64,000 nt of DNA from contig OY978525.1 of NCBI GenBank assembly GCA_963854835.1, forward strand, positions 84,750,833 to 84,814,832, in the 5' to 3' direction. Shown here piece after piece: positions 33,555-44,269 of this stretch. Position 1 is the stretch's first letter. Every line of letters starts with the position of its first letter. The notes under the pieces are model-generated. The model searched no databases. It was not told where the DNA came from and saw nothing but the letters and a program-made list of their open reading frames with translations. This DNA is from Megamerina dolium. Taxonomy: Eukaryota > Arthropoda > Insecta > Diptera > Megamerinidae. The position numbers were made by a program, and so were the translations under genes.

Positions 33555-34462
33555 CTGTAAATACGTAATAAAAGTTTCGAAACGATACCAGCCCCACTTT
33601 ACCATGTGATCCGTCAACATTTATTTGCTGGATTAGCTGCGTCTTAAGCACCAGTGTAATGTTCTTGATGTCATTGCACAAAATGGAAGAAATCGCTGAT
33701 TCCTGTAAAAACCACAAATAAATTATGTTATAAATTTACAATGAAAGTTTCTAAATTACATACATAAATATCTCTGTTGGCAGTAGAAAGTTTGTTTTCC
33801 AGTTGGCTTAGTTCTTCTAAACTACTCAACGGAAAATATTTTGCAACTGATTTTGATATTCTGATTCTTGCCGCACCAGCTGCTCTGCGGCATTTTGCGC
33901 TTCTACCAGCCGCGCGAAGCCCGCTGATAGTGCTCTGAAGATTTTTGTATTTTTTTCCGAATGCGGAGCAGTGACTGCAGTTTTTTTTGCTATAAAAAGA
34001 ATATTTTAATACAATATAAGGATTGAATAAAGCATATTCCAAAGTTTACCTGTGCGAATTTCGCTCGTGGCTGATAAGCTTACCCTCCGCGATTCTAAAG
34101 AACGAAAAGAAAATAAAGAATGTAAATTTTATTTAATTAAACCAAAAATTCTTTACCTATTGTGTACTCATTTGAGACGCTGATATGACGTATACCGCTT
34201 ATGCGACGTGATACTAAGGGATATAAATTCAGCGGACGTGAAATGTTCTATATACTTTTACAAAAAACATTTGTTTACCATATTCGTTTTCGCTTTCGCT
34301 CGATCCAGTGAACTCAGTGGTATCTAGAAGAATTTAAATTTTTAGAAATGTTTCATAATTATTATTAAAATGTGTAAACTTACATTTTCGTTGTTTTGCA
34401 ACATAAGTCACAGGTGTTGACTTTTTTGTTTTTACTGCATATTTTTTTAAAACCGACTCGGG
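33555..34462 (-). CDS. Six-exon gene with DUF4806-like C-terminus, frameshifted
   Basis: Minus-strand exons, in order: 34384-34462, 34279-34323, 34157-34213, 34050-34094, 33764-33989, 33555-33702. All have AG acceptors and GT donors (gtaagt, gtaaac, gtaaag, gtaaac, gtatgt, gtatag). The first four junctions are phase 1 and the fifth is phase 0; every join agrees. Small exons encode Ser/Arg-rich pieces (SRRISGIRHISVSNEY, SRRVSLSATSEIR). Exon 5 gives a helix (FARLVEAQNAAEQLVRQES), then FPLSSLEELSQLENKL; exon 6 gives LVLKTQLIQQINVDGSHGKV. The FPL..EEL..LE and late G..GK pattern resembles DUF4806 proteins of insects. Within exon 5 the two halves are in different frames, with the change at a T run near 33833-33836. 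Either a pseudogene or a 1-base sequence error. First and last exons are not resolved. Confidence 0.6.
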
Positions 34463-34909
34463 CTAGAAAAAAAATTAATGATTTCTCTTAAATATAAATT
34501 TATGTAAATTTAATTTATGCTCTAATCGTCTAATGTGGCGTTGACTTATGTACATGGTTTACTTTCATGGTGAGGACGCTAATGTTTTTTCAATTTTAAA
34601 CACAATAAGAAATGTAACTTTTTGATTTGATTTTGATTTTGTTATTATTATTTTATTAATTTTTTTTTATTATTAAATAAAGTAGCCCGATGAAATACAC
34701 AATGTAAACTGAGTGTCGATCAAATACTCAATTTGAATTGCAACCAAATATTGAGCTAAGAAAATGAATGAGATAGTATTTTGCGAAGAATATGGGATAA
34801 ACCGCTTACTCGGCGGCATACAACATTAAATTATCATTAGCATGCATGCAAAAAGCAGTGGGCATGTAATATTATTGTCCCGAAAATTGTGATAACAACT
34901 GAGACAATA

Positions 34910-35278
34910 GGTCCGTTTGCTATTTTACTAGTAAAATTTCTCTATCAACACTATCAACAATTCAAGAGCGTAATAAAATCCTCTCTAAAAATGAGAAAAA
35001 AAGTACGCGAACGAAAAATTTGTAAGAATTACGAGTAATTTCCAAACTCCTTCAGTTTTCTCACTTGCCAGTAAGAACAGCTGCTTTTTCTATGTTACGA
35101 GTTCTTACTAGTAGAAATATTACCAGTAAAAATTTGTAAGAATTATCACAGAGATGAAATAATTTGCTCTCTCAATTTCCCGTCTATTATTGGTTTTTGG
35201 CGTACGCGCGTACATTTCCAGTAATAAATAGTAAAATTTGTAATAATTTGTAAAAACTATTACGTACGCAAACGGACC
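34910..35278. mobile_element. Small TIR element (MITE) with TA duplication
   Basis: This 369-bp AT-rich element has inverted ends ggtccgtttgc / gcaaacggacc and TA on both sides (34908-34909, 35279-35280). It has no coding capacity. TA duplication suggests mobilisation by a Tc1/mariner-type transposase. Confidence 0.6.
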
Positions 35279-35439
35279 TAATGTGTCCTTGCGATAACAA
35301 AATGTAGACGAAGGAATTTTTTATACCATTTTCTTTTCATTATATTAATTTTGCTTGTTATAATTTCCTTTAAATAAATTACGAAACAGGTCTAAACAGA
35401 TTAGAACCAACCAATCTCCAATTGTACCCGAAAGGCATT

Positions 35440-35782
35440 GATTGATTGATTGATATGTGGCACTTAAAGCCCCAAAGGGCTCATTGGCCGAGCTTCTCTT
35501 CCATTACTGTTGTGCGTCTTAAATTTGGACAGTATTAGAATGGACCTACTTATTTTAGCCGGTTCCGAACGGCAGAACACTTGTCACATCTCTTTTTCTG
35601 AGCTTTGTCACAGAGTTCTTTTTAGAAGCTTTTTCATTGCAAGTTGTTACTGTCGGAAGAATTGCCAATTGCTTGCCGACAGGTGGGTACCGTTCGAAAG
35701 AAAAATCTTTTCGATATTAAATTTGTTATGCATCAGCCGGGTATTGAACCACGACCTACAGATCAGAAGGCGAACACACTCA
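35440..35782 (-). mobile_element. tRNA-derived SINE with clear target duplication
   Basis: The copy is truncated in the A-box region. On the minus strand it ends gtgccacatat followed by a short (atca)n tail. A 12-bp duplication ccgaaaggcatt flanks it (35428-35439, 35783-35794), showing LINE-type retrotransposition. Confidence 0.9.
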
Positions 35783-36296
35783 CCGAAAGGCATTAGTTTG
35801 ATGCGATTATTTTTTCCATACAGCTTTTTGGTAAAGTTTTAACATTTTTGATGCGCTCAAGTTTTCGGTAAAGCATGTCAAAACTCCAAAACCCTTTCCA
35901 GAAAAACAGCCATACGCATAAACCTCTGCAGTTTGCTAACCGTTCTCTGCATAATCTTAACACCTTTTCTTGACTAAACATGTTGCGTTCCAAAAAGAAT
36001 ATTAATCGGTTAATCGGTGAAAATTATTCCAGTCAAGTCACGATTAATATTTGCCCAGTACAAGCGTTTTTCTATATGTTTTTGTGCCAATAGAGGTTTG
36101 TTCCTTACACTATTTTAATCTATGGTTTTTTCTCTTAAGGTAATTGAAGGATATTAAAATAAAATATTGGAAACTGTCCTATCCTACCGCGGCGAAGGTT
36201 TCCGTTTTGGACCTCTGACTGGCTCGTCGTCAACATTTCCAGTGAACTCGCAGCGGATAGACCATCTCGTAACAAAAGTACGGTCACCACCATATA

Positions 36297-36640
36297 AAGG
36301 GTTTTTCATTAGGGTATAACAATTTTGGATTTCTTTTTATGGGGCTTTATCAAGTCCCTGGTCTATGCCAACAAGCCAGCAACTTTAGACGAGCTCAAAG
36401 ACAACATCCAATGCGAAATTGCCAACATTCCGGTCGAAATGTGTGCTAGAGTGGTGGAAAATTGGGTCCAAAGAATCGACCGCTGTAAACGGGCTCGTGG
36501 TGGTCATATGACCGAAATCGAATTTCATTCATAAAATGTAATGCTTGCAATATATCCGCAATAAATTTGAACTCAATATATCAAATATTTCTGTGTTTTA
36601 TTAATAGATAAAATTGTTATGTCCCTAATGGAAAACCCTT
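36297..36640 (+). mobile_element. Deleted mariner-like element with C-terminal transposase remnant
   Basis: This 344-bp element is flanked by TA and has about 30-bp inverted ends (aagggtttttcattaggg start). The plus strand (36325-36534) encodes LDFFLWGFIKSLVYANKP and VVENWVQRIDRCKRARGGH, the C-terminal end of a mariner/Tc1-superfamily transposase. Most of the coding region is deleted. Confidence 0.82.
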
Positions 36641-36837
36641 TACTTGGCGGCCTGCTCTGCGGTCCATTTTGGCCCCTGCGTATGCGTTCATTGCAAAAAC
36701 AGTACAAATAACTAAATACTTTCACAAAACTTGTATAAAATTGAATTCTCAAAATTCACAACAGATAAACAAATTCGCTGATGTATGTATCGTCATGTGT
36801 CATCATTACACAGGGTATAATCGATGAACGTTTTAAA

Positions 36838-37132
36838 GTGAACAGACTGTAAGTGCTTGACATGTAAAGAACAATTAGTGAGGAGTGAAATGCCGTTACT
36901 GTCAGCTCAAAAAAATTTGGGGCCTTTCGTCGCACCTTCTAAAGATGTTTGTGATATTTGTTTGGTATCAGAAAAAATCATAAGACAGTTTTTACACAAA
37001 ACACCTAATAAAAATGCTAAATCATTTTTAATAAATAAGATATTTCAAAAATTAGGTATAGCTTTTGCCAATAATAATATGGACGCCCATATCCAAATGG
37101 AAGACTTTTTTAAACAATGGATTCTTAAATAA
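36838..37132 (+). pseudogene. P-superfamily (THAP9-like) transposase fragment
   Basis: Plus-strand CKCLTCKEQLVRSEM...GPFVAPSKDVCDICLVSEKI matches the C-terminal pattern C..C...L...GGL..PSKDV..IC..SEK of P-element/THAP9-type transposases. It ends at a stop at 37130-37132. I found no terminal repeats and no upstream catalytic part. It differs from the P-like element at 40152. Confidence 0.5.
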
Positions 37133-37564
37133 CAATCGTACTGAATTATGTAAATAATAAGTTACCTTGACACAGGTTTGTTTTTTGAAAGCAGAAAGGC
37201 GATAGAAGATAAAGAATATATCAGAAATTTATAAAATTGATATAATTTCGTACTCAGTACTTATGTATTAAGTTTATCAATATTATTATTTGGCTTATCT
37301 TATAAATTACATTTAAATATACTAGTCCAATTTTAGTATTATAAGCATATTAGAAGTGTATACAAAATAAGAAAATAAGACTACCGTAATAAATTAAACT
37401 GACTAATATTGAAACAAAAAGTTATATATTATTTATGGCCTAATTCCTTTTTCTTCCATCCGCCCCTGGAGTTATTTGACATTTGCTTGTATGTATTAGT
37501 TGTCGATTATACACGTATACTAACACATATTAACCTCGCGCATGCGCACAACTTCTATTTGCAG

Positions 37565-37927
37565 TCACAGTTCAATAATGTTGATTGTGCTGAAACACAT
37601 TGCGCAGATAGGATAGTAGCAATATAGAAATATTACATATAGGAAAGAGTCTAACGCCACGTCCGTTTTACGGTCGACATAATCGCCCATCTGAGCAACT
37701 AATTCGATAAACCAGGGATCATATTCGTACGACATATACTCTAAATGACAACACATATCCGCAGAGATGTCATACAGTGCGCATCGAAGAAACAATTGAT
37801 GATATAGATCGTAGTATTGAGGAGGACCCAAAATAAGATCCATTTGGTGAAAGAATAAAGCCGAATAACCATCATTTGCGCCGTACGTTCGATCAATTGA
37901 CACAAAATCAGCTGGAAGATAACCCAC
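37565..37927 (-). CDS. Unidentified 120-codon open frame
   Basis: The frame reads PADFVSIDRTYGANDGYSA, then an aromatic-rich PPQYYDLYHQLFLRCALYDI and YEYDPWFIELVAQMGDYV. Composition is protein-like and less AT-biased than the flanks over about 290 bp. I do not recognise a family. It may be an exon or a fossil of a virus or transposon gene. The opposite strand has no comparable frame. Confidence 0.3.
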   Translation of the reverse strand: MGYLPADFVSIDRTYGANDGYSALFFHQMDLILGPPQYYDLYHQLFLRCALYDISADMCCHLEYMSYEYDPWFIELVAQMGDYVDRKTDVALDSFLYVIFLYCYYPICAMCFSTINIIEL

Positions 37928-38362
37928 TGTTTTATTGAAATATTCTATTCAGTAATGAGTCATTTTTTACTTAGTGGGATTCACGAGATTCATGAGGCAT
38001 CGTTACATCCACAAAAACTCTGTTTGGTGTGCTGATGTGGTGAAATCGTTGGCTCCTACTTCTCAACATGAAAAAAGCGAGTGAACGCCTTTTTTCTCGA
38101 AATTGGCCACCGGGACTCCTCTAAGTTATTTTCTCTGTGAAGACAATATTATGATAACCATTGCCCCCCCATTGCAAAAAAATTCGAAAATTGGGCCTGC
38201 AGATTACGGACATGTGTCAAGGGAAGGGATCAGGGGGATTTATTTAAAAATCATTCTTACAAAATTTTGTCCTTTTGAAAAAATCCTGGCTACGCCACTG
38301 ATTTTGACCATTATGAAATTCCATAGAATATTCTGAAAACAAGATTCGTATATTTATAACAG

Positions 38363-40015
38363 GGCAGCCAAAGACGGTTTGTTGGATATGCTGAAAGACG
38401 CTACACGTAAAGAGGTGAACTCAAAAGATGACGATTCCATGACACCAGTTTTGTGGGCCGCATTTGAAGGCCGTTTAGATGCCTTGCGTCTCTTATGTGG
38501 CAGAGGGTAATATGCATATGTTGAATTAAATTGAAGATACTCATTTTTAATAAACGATATCATTTCAGTGGAGATCCTGATAAATGCGATCAATTTGGCA
38601 ATACTGCATTACACTTGTCGGCTGCAAAAGGTCACCTACAATGTGTTGACTTTCTCGTCAAATTTGGTGTCAATATATATGCATTAGATATAGACAGACA
38701 TAGTGCAAAGGATTTAGCCGCCATAAATAATCGTGACGATATTTTAAGATACTTGGATGCAGCCACAGCTAAATTTGAAACAAACGAAAAGTAAAGTCAA
38801 TGTAAATTAACTGGATTGTGTGTAAGGTGGATAATAATTTATGTTTTTCTTGTAATAGAAAAAAGGCTCGAGTTCTCAAGGATTTGGCAGAGAAAAACTG
38901 TGACAAAAGAATTCGAGAATACATGCAGCAACTGAAAGTGCTTGATCCGTCATCGGGAAATAAGTCGACTAATATGCTATCAACTTTAAAGCAGAAAATC
39001 TGGTCCAGCCAAGGTAATCTGCATAAACCATGGAAAGATAGTTCAAATACTGACTCTAGAAGCAGTACCAAATTTAGCGAGTTGACCGCCAACAGAAGCG
39101 ATAATTTTACCAATCGCATAGACACTGAACAAAAAAAATGTATAGCACATATTCGAAACTATGACACCTGTGTAGAAAATACTGGGTCAAATATTGATGA
39201 TCTCGATGATGAAAGTAATAGACGAACAGTTACACTATTAAATGGTCTACCATGCAGTTCAGAAGTTCTTTATGTTGGTCCTTTCAGCTCTAATGATGAT
39301 GAAAGCAAATGTGGCAAAGTTGTGGATGCTTTTAAATTCGAAGATACCACAAATGACAACACATGCTACGATATAAGTAAACTTGATTTTGGAACACTAT
39401 CTCGATCATATTCTCAACCCGATTTTTTAACTGATTCGCATAGCAGCGCGGAAGTAAAGAAAGAGATTATAAAACGGCCAGAAGGTATTTTCGGTCGTCC
39501 TACGTTAGGCAGCATAGCTTTCAGGCGTTCTGTTACTGCAGCACTCACCCAGCTGCATCCTGAATCTTGTTCACTTGATATGGTTTCCAATTCAGGAATA
39601 ACACGCAATAATTCGATGGTTATGAAATCACGATCAAACAAATCAAAAAATTTTCCAGATTTATCTGATAGCGATTCAGATGCGGGAGATGGGTACAGTG
39701 AAGTTGATCAAAATGTTGGTGGTAGCCCTATTCAAAGATTTTTAATGGTTTGGGGATTGGATGAGTATTTGCCAGTGTAAGTCTTACAAAAATTATGCAA
39801 TTAACTGTATTCGATAATTGAGTAGCAATTCTTTCTCAATCTCTTGTAGATTTCAAAAACAGCAAATAGATTTAGATACTCTAATGCTATTAACTGAATC
39901 AGATCTTAAGTCATTAGGACTACCTTTGGGACCTTTTCGAAAGCTAGCATTTGCAGTACAAGAAAGGCGAAATGTGTTAGCATCTCCAGGACCAATGCGT
40001 GATAGCTACTTATAG
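38363..40015 (+). CDS. Sans: Sans / USH1G homologue (ankyrin repeats, SAM domain)
   Basis: Exons seen: 38363-38506, 38569-38790, 38859-39776, 39850-40015 (TAG at 40013-40015). Splice sites are gtaata/cag, gtaaag/tag, gtaagt/tag and all phases join. Exons 1-2 here encode ankyrin repeats ([76 protein letters not shown]). A charged linker ([18 protein letters not shown]) and a long Ser/Asp-rich middle follow. A SAM domain spans the last intron ([36 protein letters not shown]). The protein ends in DSYL, a class I PDZ-ligand form. In vertebrates USH1G/SANS is a scaffold binding myosin VIIa and harmonin in hair-cell bundles. A short 5' exon with the start codon is missing; the first acceptor is in phase 2. 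Confidence 0.93.
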
Positions 40016-40080
40016 AGTTTTATTTATCGGAAAGAGTGCCGGAGTCAAATATGTATAATCTAATAATTGCTATTTTTTTA

Positions 40081-40086
40081 AATAAA
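40081..40086 (+). promoter_or_regulatory. Polyadenylation signal of Sans
   Basis: AATAAA lies 66 bp after the stop codon, repeated in aataaataaataataat. It is the nearest candidate 3' end. Confidence 0.6.
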
Positions 40087-40151
40087 TAAATAATAATGAA
40101 TATTTATTTATATAATAAATTATATAAACAAACTTATTTCTAGTAACTGAC

Positions 40152-41127
40152 CATGATGGAATAATTAAAGGTGCTGTTTGTACGTAGGATTATATTTCTA
40201 ATTTGACAATTCTGACTCCCCAAGCAAATCAGTAATGCTTCTTTGCAAACTCACTTTTTCATTTTCTAAAAAAATGTATAAACTGTAGTTTACAATTTAC
40301 TTTAATGAAAAAAATATGGGTTTGTATTACTGTCGTTTTTTTCATCGTTGCTTTTATCCTTTTCGTTCAGAATTTATATTCAAATTAGATTTCTCAATTT
40401 AAAACATGCCTACATGAGGATGCGCTGGAATACGTTGCGGGGTATATAATAAGAAAATTAGGGTTAAGTAATTATTTGTCTAAAGAACCAAATTATACAT
40501 GGGTTGATGGGTTTTCTCGGGGTGCTTTGCAGAAACCATCATAACAATTTCTTTCAGATTCCAGCGGATCCGAACCTTAGAATCAGTTTTTTCTCATTTT
40601 AATGGTACACATATTTCAAATTGCCAAAATTATTTAAGTAGCTTACTAAATTCTTGTGAAAATTACGATATAAGAATGGATGTGGAAAAATTATTTGTTA
40701 AATGCCGGATGCACTTTCGCATTAAACATTTCAATAAATCATTAAAAGAATAAAACCACATATCATTTGGTTTTTTCTTTTCAAATAATATATATTCCCA
40801 TTTTAATCATAACGATACACAACCTCAGTTTTGTTAATTTTACTGAGCAATAAAATGTTAAATGCCTGTTTATTTAAATACGAACAACAAATTATTTAAA
40901 AAACGTAAATGAAGTTCTTTTTTCTAAATAATTAATTTATCTTTAACACCAAGAATCACGGTTATACATATTTCATTTGACCCTAAAAAGTATGTTTTTC
41001 CTACGTTTTCATAAAAGGCCTTATATTATTCTCCATTTTTCCGTACTTCCAAAGTGCAACATTGAGCTTGGGAAGTGTCAAAATGTTACTGTCACTACGT
41101 ACAGCACCTTTAATTATTCCATCATGG
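40152..41127 (+). mobile_element. Internally deleted P-element relative
   Basis: The ends are inverted repeats: catgatggaataattaaagg on the left, and its complement ending ccatcatg on the right. They resemble the known Drosophila P terminal repeat, which starts catgatgaaataa. A near-perfect 8-bp duplication (taactgac / gaactgac, one extra G on the right) fits P insertion. Inside, 40381-40752 encodes EDALEYVAGYIIRKLGLSNY, WVDGFSRGALQKPS and KLFVKCRMHFRIKHFNKSL, the C-terminus of a P/THAP9-type transposase, with stops and a shift. The N-terminal THAP and catalytic parts are gone. Confidence 0.82.
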
Positions 41128-41679
41128 GAACTGACAACGTGAGGTTTGCAGTCTATGCTTTCAGGCTCACAATATTAAATGATATTTATACAAAATTAAA
41201 AAATATTTTATAGCATATATACAGAGGAAAAATTCTTACACGGTAATCGAATGAATTCTGAAAATATATTATAAATAGGTTCACGAACTATATGATTTTC
41301 AACATAGAAATTAATAAAGATAAGTAGGATTCATGTATGATGTTTTTATAAACGAACATTTTTCTCATATACAGTTATCAATTTTTGTTTGTTAAAATTC
41401 AAGATTTCAACGAACAGAAATTAATTTATCTTAAAAATACCTATAGAAAAGCTTCTCTATGTCTATATCAATTCCATTTTGCAGCAAACATTTCAACATT
41501 TAAAAGAAATTTTTTTTTTTCCAAAATAATATGTTAATCATATTATTTTTCATCTTTAGATATGTTGGCTGACATTATTTATTTCTCGCGAAAAGACTGA
41601 TATGAAAATTGCAATTACTGAATTATGGCGGTGTAGCAGTACCACGGGTTTGGGACCCGCCACATAAAAAACCCCCCCA

Positions 41680-42642
41680 ATGAAAAAAACAAATATGCCT
41701 CGGATAAGGACTACCGCTTTTGTTGATGACCCCCGCAAACGAAAAAAGGACCACGATTTACGGATATGCACCTGGAATGTCCGATCCCTTTATAGGGAGG
41801 GTGCCTCTATCCAGCTGGTTGATGTCCTCGAAAAATACAGAGCTGACATCACCGCTCTCCAGGAAATGCGATGGACAGGACAGGGCTGCTCCAAAAGAGC
41901 GTCCTGTGACATCTACTACAGTTGCCATGCTGAAAGGCACGAATTAGGATGTGGATTTTTGGTCAGCAAGAGACTACGACATCTTGTCTCACAGTTCACG
42001 CCTGTGAACGAACGGCTGGCCACAATCCGCATCAAGGCAAAATTTTTCAACATCAGCCTTATATGTGCCCACGCTCCGACGGATGAGAAGGACAATGTCA
42101 CCAAGGAGAGCTTCTTTCAGCGCCTCGAGACTCGAAAATTCTTTGAAAAGATCAAGCGTCTGAGTGCAGGTTTAAATCCCGGAGCCTCTTCTTGTCGTGA
42201 TGGAAATGGGAATCTGGTTACGGATGTCCAGAGTGTACTGAGCCTATGGAGGGAACACTTCTCCACGTTACTAAATGGCGATGCTACGAACAATTCCGCC
42301 AGTGGAGGAGAATGCCCGATAACCCCAATTACAGATGATGGTGTTGATGTTCCACCACCCGACTATGACGAGGTTGAAACGGCCATTTTAAGGCTGAAGA
42401 ACAACAAAGCTGCAGGTGCTGATGGCCTGCCTGCCGAGTTGTTTAAGACCGGAGGCGATGAGCTGCTCACCCGCATGCACCAGCTCATAAGCAGAATATG
42501 GTCGGATGAAAGCATGCCTGATGATTGGAGGCTCAGTATTCTCTGTCCTGTACATAAAAAAGGAGACCCCACAATTTGCGCCAACTACCGTGGAATAAGT
42601 CTCCTGAGCATCGCGTACAAGGTTCTATCGAGCGTACTGTGA
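41680..42642 (+). pseudogene. RTE endonuclease-RT frame with in-frame deletion
   Basis: The 320-residue frame is near-identical to the first ~145 residues of copy A. It then jumps from FFQRLE directly to TRKFFEKIKRLSAG, losing the second half of the endonuclease including the LGDFN and SDHY catalytic motifs. RT motifs follow until the shared TGA at 42640-42642. Endonuclease activity is impossible. Confidence 0.88.
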
Positions 42643-42648
42643 GAAAGG

Positions 42649-43758
42649 TTGAAGCCTATGCTCAGCAACCTGATTGGACCTTATCAGTGTGGCTTCAGAC
42701 CTGGTAAATCCACCATCGACCAGATTTGCACACTGCGCCAAATCCTGGAGAAGACCCAAGAAAAACAGATCGACACACACCACCTATTTGTTGATTATAA
42801 AGCCGCTTTCGACAGTCCGGTAAGGGATTACCTCTACGCAACAATGTCTGAGTTCGGTATTCCTGCAAAGCTCATTCGATTTTGTAGAATGACACTGCAT
42901 AACTCCAGTTGTGCAGTGAAAATTGGGAAGGACCTCTCCCCACCGTTTAATACCGAACGGGGTTTCAGACAAGGTGATTCGTTATCGTACGACTTCTTCA
43001 ATCTTATTATGGAGAAAATAATACGAGCTGCTGATCTACGACATAATGGCACTATCTTCAACAAAAGTGTCATGCTGTTAGCGTATGCCGACGATATTGA
43101 CATAATCGGCATGAACACGCGAGCAGTCAGTGCAGCATTCTCAGAGTTGGAAAGAGAGTCGCGTCGGATGGGTCTCACGGTGAACGAGGGCAAGAAGAAG
43201 TATCTAGTGTCAACAAACAAAGAGTCCCGGCGTTTTGGACAGCACGTCACTGTTGACAACTACGCTTTTGAAGTAGTAAGGGACTTTGTCTATCTTGGAA
43301 CCAGCATTAACAGCAGTAATGACGTCAGCTTGGAGATCATGCGTAGGATAACTCTTGCTAACAGGTGTTACTTTGGGCTGAGTAAGCAATTGAGAAGTCG
43401 AGCCCTCTCTCGAAGAACGAAAAGTACACTCTACAAGTCTCTCATCATGCCTGTCCTAACATATGGCGCTGAAGCCTGGACAATTTCCACCTCGGATGAG
43501 CGAATACTTGGAGTTTTCGAGAGAAAAGTCCTACGCAAGATCTTTGGACCTATTTGCGTTGGTGGCGAGTACCGAATAAGGTACAACCATGAGCTGTACG
43601 AGCTGTATGCCGATATTGACATAGTAAAGCGCATCAAAATCCAGCGGCTGCGCTGGCTAGGTCATGTCGAGCGAATGGAAGAACACGCTCCAGCTAAGAA
43701 GGTGTTATATTCGGAACCCGCTGGAGGACGACGCAAAAGCATGTTATTTTCGGCCTAA
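42649..43758 (+). pseudogene. RTE reverse transcriptase part, C-terminally deleted
   Basis: In phase with the preceding frame after the TGA, it contains FVDYKAAFD and LLAYADDIDI. It ends GRRKSMLFSA because 105 bp (35 codons, including the RGRPNLRWKDQ motif) are deleted in frame. The finger motif reads SLSYDFFN where copy A has SLSCDFFN. Confidence 0.85.
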
Positions 43759-43951
43759 ATCGATATTCGGTTGTTATGGCCACATAAGTAAGTAAGTAAG
43801 TAAGCAGTACCACGATACGAAATTGACAACCCTGTGTTTAACTCATTTGTTCCTTTGACAGGTTAAAAGATCAAAAAACCATTGTATCCAAGTTAATTGT
43901 GTTATTTATTAAAAGTAATTTATATTAAAGAAATATAAATAATGAATGATA

Positions 43952-44043
43952 ATGGATGACAGCGATAACTCCGGTCTAAAGCTTAGTACTGAGAGAAGAA
44001 TTTTGCAATACAACACGAAAGATATTCTTCACATGAGTGACAA
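43952..44043 (+). CDS. Possible first coding exon with eIF4E-binding-like motif
   Basis: ATG at 43952 opens a frame of about 30 codons ending at a gtagta donor (44044). It reads MDDSDNSGLKLSTERRILQY then NTKDILHM. YNTKDIL fits Y-x4-[LI]-hydrophobic, the eIF4E-binding form, comparable to YTKEELL in 4E-T. RTE copy B lies about 150 bp upstream. The downstream exon was not found. A chance frame remains possible. Confidence 0.25.
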
Positions 44044-44269
44044 GTAGTAAATTGAATTAAACTCGCAGCTTCCAATAAAAACTTCGCTTGAACAAAACAG
44101 CATTTCGCATTTTGCAATTGGCCAGAGTCTACGTCAGCTACTTATGTCCCCATTGTTTTTCATGCATGACACCTTTATTTCGATTTGCTGTTTTGAGCTA
44201 TATTTTCACGTATGCTCCTAAAATAAATTACAAATTTCATTAAAGAATAACTACAATTATTTTTATACC

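Larger units (their letters stand above)
41647..43802 (+). mobile_element. RTE-clade LINE, copy B (truncated, two internal deletions)
   Basis: The copy starts at ggtttgggacccgcc, within the leader of copy A, and ends in four taag repeats. A 12-bp duplication agcagtaccacg flanks it (41635-41646, 43803-43814). Compared with copy A it lacks a large block of the endonuclease C-terminal region and linker, and 105 bp near the 3' end. It shares the in-frame TGA of copy A. Confidence 0.92.
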
